Shown: positions 59,997 to 64,000 of the stretch, piece by piece | How positions within the stretch are numbered: the stretch's first letter is position 1 | How the letters are laid out: each line of letters starts with the position of its first letter | NCBI GenBank assembly: GCA_963799105.1 | Contig: CAWCVR010000002.1 | Coordinates: 310,001 to 374,000 of the forward strand | Reading direction: 5' to 3' | DNA from: CAWCVR01 sp963799105 | GTDB lineage: Bacteria; Acidobacteriota; Terriglobia; Bryobacterales; Bryobacteraceae | DNA: 64,000 nucleotides | Program-made: the position numbers and the translations under genes | Notes under the pieces: generated by a model | The model's database searches: none | The model's input: only the letters and a program-made list of their open reading frames with translations | Told to the model about the DNA's origin: nothing

Positions 59997-62900
59997 TCAG
60001 AATTTGTACTTAATCGCCAGTTGCACCATGCGGAAGCCCACCGAGTAGACCGGGTAGCCCGTGGTGAGGGCGTTGGAATTCCTGGTGCCCGCCACCGGTG
60101 CCGCGAAGGTCAACTGCAGATCGGATCCCGTGAACTGGGGCTGCGCGTGATTCAGAAAGTTGAAGGCGGCAATCCGGAACTCGAGAGTGCGTTCGGCAAC
60201 TTGGAACTCCTTGTGCATCGAGAGGTCGCTGTTGAAGTAGGCTGGTCCCTTGATATAGGGTCAGACCGACGGGCCATTCGTTCCCCGTGGACCGAGAGCG
60301 AAGCAGGCGGGATTGAAGTACTGCCCGGATTTCAGGTTGCCGCTCGGGTCGCAGGTTAGCACAGGGCGGATTTCCTCCGAATCCGTGCCCAGCCACATCC
60401 GGGCATTCAAGCCGCCGGTAGTGACGAGATTCAGGTTGCCGTTGGCACTGGGTTGAATCGGCGCGCCACTCTGCCGCATGGTGGTGCCGGCGATCACCCA
60501 ACCGTTGGCCACGCCCCGCAGGAGAAGGCTGCCATGGACCCGGAAAGGCAGGTGGATCGAATAGGCCGCGTTGAAAATGCCGGTGTGATCGTAGGGGAGC
60601 ACGCCGTAGTTGTCCCGCAGATTCCACGGGTCCGCGGCGGAACCGTTGGTGGCGCCGTTGTCCGACTCGCCGTCGCGGATTCCCAGCACTTTGCCGAATG
60701 TGTAGTTCAGCATGAGTACGGCGGGACCGGCTTTTCTCTTCCAAGATGCCATCAGCGCATTGTACTTCTGGTAACTGCCATGACTGACAAGTAACATCGT
60801 CTGATAGTGTTGATGCGGCCGATAGTCCTGGAAGGGAATCGCCACCGACGCCGGATCGTTTACCGCTCCGGTGACCGGGTCCGGCAGAAAATACGCGCCG
60901 GGCGGCGTCTTGTTCAGGTTTCCCAAAGTTGCGGCGTAGCTGCCGTTGCCGGAGAGCAACAGGTCGCGGCTTCGGCTTCCGGAATACCCGACTTCCAGAA
61001 TCGACCGCCACGGCAGGACCTGGGACACGATGAAATCGTAGTCTTCCGTGTATGGCGTCCGGGCGTCCCCCTGTTGCAAGGCGCCGAGATTTCCCCCGAG
61101 ACCCGCCTTCGTGCCCGGCAGACCGTACTGGGCGAAGTTCCATCCCAGGTTCGCCGGGTCGGTGAGGGTGTAACTGGGGATGCCCGTCGGCTCGTCGTAG
61201 GTTCCCGCGGTGACGGCGCTGTTGAAAGAAAGCTGGTAGCGGTACACTCCTAGGCCGCTGCGAAGCACTGTCTTGCCGTGACCGAAAATGTCCCAGGCCA
61301 TGCCAATGCGCGGCAATGGGAAGAACGGCTTCGATGGGAAACCGGACATGGGAATCCTGTCGTCGATGCCGTGCCAGAGAAGGCCCGTCCATGGACCCGC
61401 CGCGCCGGTGTTGTCGTATGAGACCGGGTTCCAAACGGCCAAGCCGGGTCCGCCGGTAGGATACCACTGACCGATGTGATCCAGCCGGACGCCGTAGGTC
61501 AGGGTCAACCTGCGAGTTGCCTTCCACTGGTCCTGAGCGTATAGCGAATACTGGCTCTGCTTCAGGTCGTATACGCTGAGGGCGGGCACCTGCTGGAAGG
61601 ACTGCGCGCGGCCGGTGAGGAAATCGGCCATCGCGTTCCCGCTGGAGTCCGCACCCGTGGTACCAAATACAACCAGCCCCTGCGGGAAATTCCCGAGTCC
61701 ACCCGGCTGATCGTTTTCGGCGAAGTCCCAGTAGACTCCGAACTTCAGAGCGTGGCCGCCCGCCACCTTGGAGAGATTGTCGGCCAGCGAAGGGTCGAGC
61801 GACAGTTTTCCGAAATCGCCGCGCTGGAAGCTGGTGCCAAAGGCAGGTGCATAGTAACCGGGGACTCCCACAACATTGGGGACTTGAGGCACGTACGGGT
61901 CGGGCGCCAAAGGCCGATAGCCGCCCAGCCCGAGGGTGGCCGGATTGACCGCCGAGGGATCGGCGAGCCGAACCGGGTTCAGGAACTTAGCCACTGCAAA
62001 CACCGTCTCGTTGGTCAACGTGGGACCGAATATGTGCACCAGGTTCCCGCTAAGTACGCTCGAGACGAGGTGCGCCGGCATTCCCGAAGGATAGGGGAGC
62101 GCGCTGCCGGGATAGTACCAGATGCCGATCGGATTCCGATTGAACTCGTCCTGACGGTTCCATGTCACAGACAGCCGGTACTTGTCGTTGATGTCGTAAT
62201 CCGTTCTGACTCGAAATTCAAAGCGATCCGCGCGCGCGCTCAACAGATCGTAGAAGTTGTTGCCGGTCGAATTCGGCTGTGCCCACGCCGCCTGTGGAAA
62301 GGTCTTGGCATAGGCGAGCGAAGTGGGATTGAGCAGACTCTCCGGGATCATTCCTCCGGGATACTCGGCGGCGCCTCCGTTTTTGGCCGGCGCCGCCGCA
62401 TAGACGGGATAGGCGTTGGCGAATCCCGCGCCGAGAGTGGCCAGATACTGCGGTGAGAAATTCCCTTGCAGCATCTGCGCCGTGGGAACGAAGGTCACGG
62501 TCTCGAGGTTTGAGGGCTGATCCATGCCTTCCGGCGCGATGTAGAAGAACAGCTTGTCGCGCTATCGATTGAAGCCGACGCCCGGAATCAAAACCGGCCC
62601 GCCGATCTCGCCGCCGGGAAAGCAATACGATGGAATGGATTTCGACTTGGAGAACCCCAGGCTCTTCCAGTAGGAGTCGTTGGAGTCGAGATTGAAGTCG
62701 GTGGCGTAGAGGTAGAGCGCGCCGTGAAAAGCGGATGCGCCGCTCTTGCCGATGGCCTGGAGGGTCACCGGTCCCTTGGCATATTCGGCGCCGTAGGCCG
62801 AGGTTAGCGAAGTCACCTCCGCGGTCTGGTCCGGATTGATGTTAGCCACCTGAGTGCCCTGGTTGCCGGGGTCGAGCAGGTTGGCGCCGTCGGAGGTGAC

Positions 62901-63515
62901 CGTCATCGATCCCCAGGGTTGCGTCCCGTTGGCGACGTACTGTCCGGCCGGTCCGGAGTTACTTCGGGTGAGTTGGCTGTTCCATGCGTATTGGGAGAGG
63001 CCGCTGTTCATGGCCATGCCCGGCATGATCTTGATGAGTTCGGTAACGTTGCGGCCTTCGATGGGAAGATCGGTCAATATGTTGCCGTTCAGCGTATGAC
63101 GCGTCTCGCCGGTGTCGAGCGGTGCGATCGCGTCACCCGAGGCCGACACACGAACCTGCTCGGCGGTGCTTCCAACCCGCAGTACGACGCCCGGCAGATT
63201 CCGGTTCTCACCCTGGCTGAAGACGATGTGAGCACGATCCCAGACGGCGAAGCCCCGCGCCGATATGGCCGCCGAGTAAGTGCTGGGCTGGATGGCGGAG
63301 ATACTGAAGAACCCGCTGCCGTTCGAGACCGTCTCGCGAGCCGTGTGGGTAGCTTCGTCGGTCAGCACAACCTTGGCGTTCGGAACCACCGCATCGCTCG
63401 CGTCATACACGGTGCCGCTGAGAGAACAGCTCGCGTTCTGGCCGAAGGAGGGCGATGGCGGGAAGGTCAGGACTGCGGCGAGCAGCCCCACTGGCAGGAT
63501 GGCGCGCCGAGTCAT
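59997..63515 (-). pseudogene. Oar-like TonB-dependent receptor with two in-frame stop codons
   Basis: One uninterrupted frame of 1,172 codons, the normal size of acidobacterial Oar-like receptors. It has a signal peptide (MTRRAILPVGLLAAVLTFPP), a carboxypeptidase-type regulatory domain (CSLSGTVYDASDAVVPNAKV), a plug (LPIEGRNVTELIKIMPGMA, DGANLLDPG) and a long beta barrel ending AIKYKF. TAG at 62562-62564 falls between GFNR and RDKLFFY, and TGA at 60261-60263 replaces a residue (probably Trp) in GPSV-PYIKGPAYFN. No frameshift exists. Either the gene is freshly inactivated or the stops are read through. It would import or bind large substrates such as polymers. Confidence 0.9.
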
Positions 63516-64000
63516 GTGATCAGGCTCCCTGTTACTTGTTCTTGGACAACCCGCTGCCGGAACGGGCAGTAGGGCAGCCGGCGGCCTGACGCAGAGAACG
63601 ACCGGCCGGCTGGCGCTAATCGTCCGGTTCAGCCCCGATACTCCGCTAAGGCTCGTTCGCCATCAATTCTACGACATCCGCCACAAAGCGCCAACAGTGT
63701 TCGGAAGACTGGCTACCGTAGTCAGATAAGTGGCCGGTTGCGAAGGAATGCTGGCGGCCCGCTGCGGGAGGCTCAGCATGCCGCGCCATCCCGCCGGACG
63801 ATCCAGGCCGATTCGGAGCATTTCCGAATCGGTGTTCTGGGAGACGATAGTTCACGGCCTCGGCCAAACGGATTCCTGGCCAGAACAGCCCTTGCCACCA
63901 GAGATCGCGGCGCCGCAGCCTGCGCAATGGCGTCATTTTGAGGAATCGACGGCGGCACGTAATACGGCAATATCGTAAGGCTGAGACAGTTGACGCCGCC
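63516..64000. other. Gap at the right edge
   Basis: About 485 bases upstream of the receptor. A minus-strand frame at 63646-63936 (ending WRFVADVVELMANEP) has a protein-like C-terminus but an arginine-rich, unconvincing start; it may be a remnant. No promoter or RNA gene was recognised. The receptor promoter should lie here. Confidence 0.35.

Noticed and set aside
1..64000. CRISPR arrays
   Set aside because: No regularly spaced repeats with unique spacers were seen; short repeats present are inverted or dispersed pairs.

Overview
The window looks like chromosomal DNA of an Acidobacteriota bacterium, most likely of the Solibacter/Bryobacter type. This is inferred from gene families, not from a database match. 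It is GC-rich and carries a PadR regulator paired with a very large duplicated FtsX/MacB permease, a giant Oar-like TonB receptor with a carboxypeptidase-type N-terminal domain, a DUF3300/DUF2950 pair, a eukaryotic-type Ser/Thr kinase, many start-stop overlaps of the ATGA type, and frequent short palindromic intergenic repeats.

Layout. 1-2.5 kb: 5' part of a Ser/Thr kinase gene, then decayed fragments (permease tail, duplicated TlpA tail with a nonsense codon) and a small exported protein. 2.5-5.5 kb: minus-strand operon yebC-ruvC-exported protein-TlpA-like protein with overlapping genes. 5.6-8.7 kb: TlpA-like and thpR genes, both frameshifted as given, followed by plsY-gpsA. 8.7-13.3 kb: ECF sigma factor, zinc-finger anti-sigma factor, exported DUF3106-like protein, DksA/TraR-like protein and a NarL-type two-component pair. 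13.3-14.5 kb: exported GH43-type glycosidase. 14.6-17 kb: first mobile patch, with a nested-hairpin element, a DUF6788 transposon remnant inserted in an integrase, an excisionase-like gene and a MazF-like toxin. 17-20 kb: PadR-permease pair. 20-27 kb: remnants, an exported repeat protein with DUF3142, and a CHASE2 histidine kinase with an NtrC-type regulator. 27-37 kb: M1-like peptidase, macrodomain protein, AI-2E-type permease, DUF3300/DUF2950, TPR protein, three tiny overlapping genes and an HDOD protein.

37.3-42.3 kb: second mobile patch, ending at the 3' end of tRNA-Met(CAT). It holds a truncated group II intron, a tandem pair of tyrosine recombinase genes (second truncated) with a 32-bp perfect palindrome upstream, a complete IS1380-type element and a tract of decayed small ORFs. 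42.6-50.5 kb: hflX and hfq, membrane proteins, a PIN toxin-antitoxin pair, kdsD, an unusual OmpA-like hybrid and a ClpN-domain protein. 50.5-56.3 kb: carbamoyltransferase, glnS, gltX (frameshifted) and a TPR protein. 56.5-58.9 kb: complete DUF6788/DDE insertion sequence and a VapBC pair. 59-64 kb: decayed DNA, a response-regulator fragment and a full-frame TonB receptor pseudogene carrying two in-frame stop codons.

The core genes cover recombination repair, phospholipid synthesis, translation and RNA control, LPS sugar synthesis and envelope functions. I did not find a clear new defence or biosynthetic system. The most unusual items are: hfq and hflX in one frame with only a TAG between them and no canonical hflX start upstream of conserved residues; the recombinase pair with its giant palindrome; the nested inverted-repeat element near 14.7 kb; and the three tiny translationally coupled genes near 35.5 kb. 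Several frameshifts in essential or conserved genes lie in GCGCGC-like runs and may be sequence errors.
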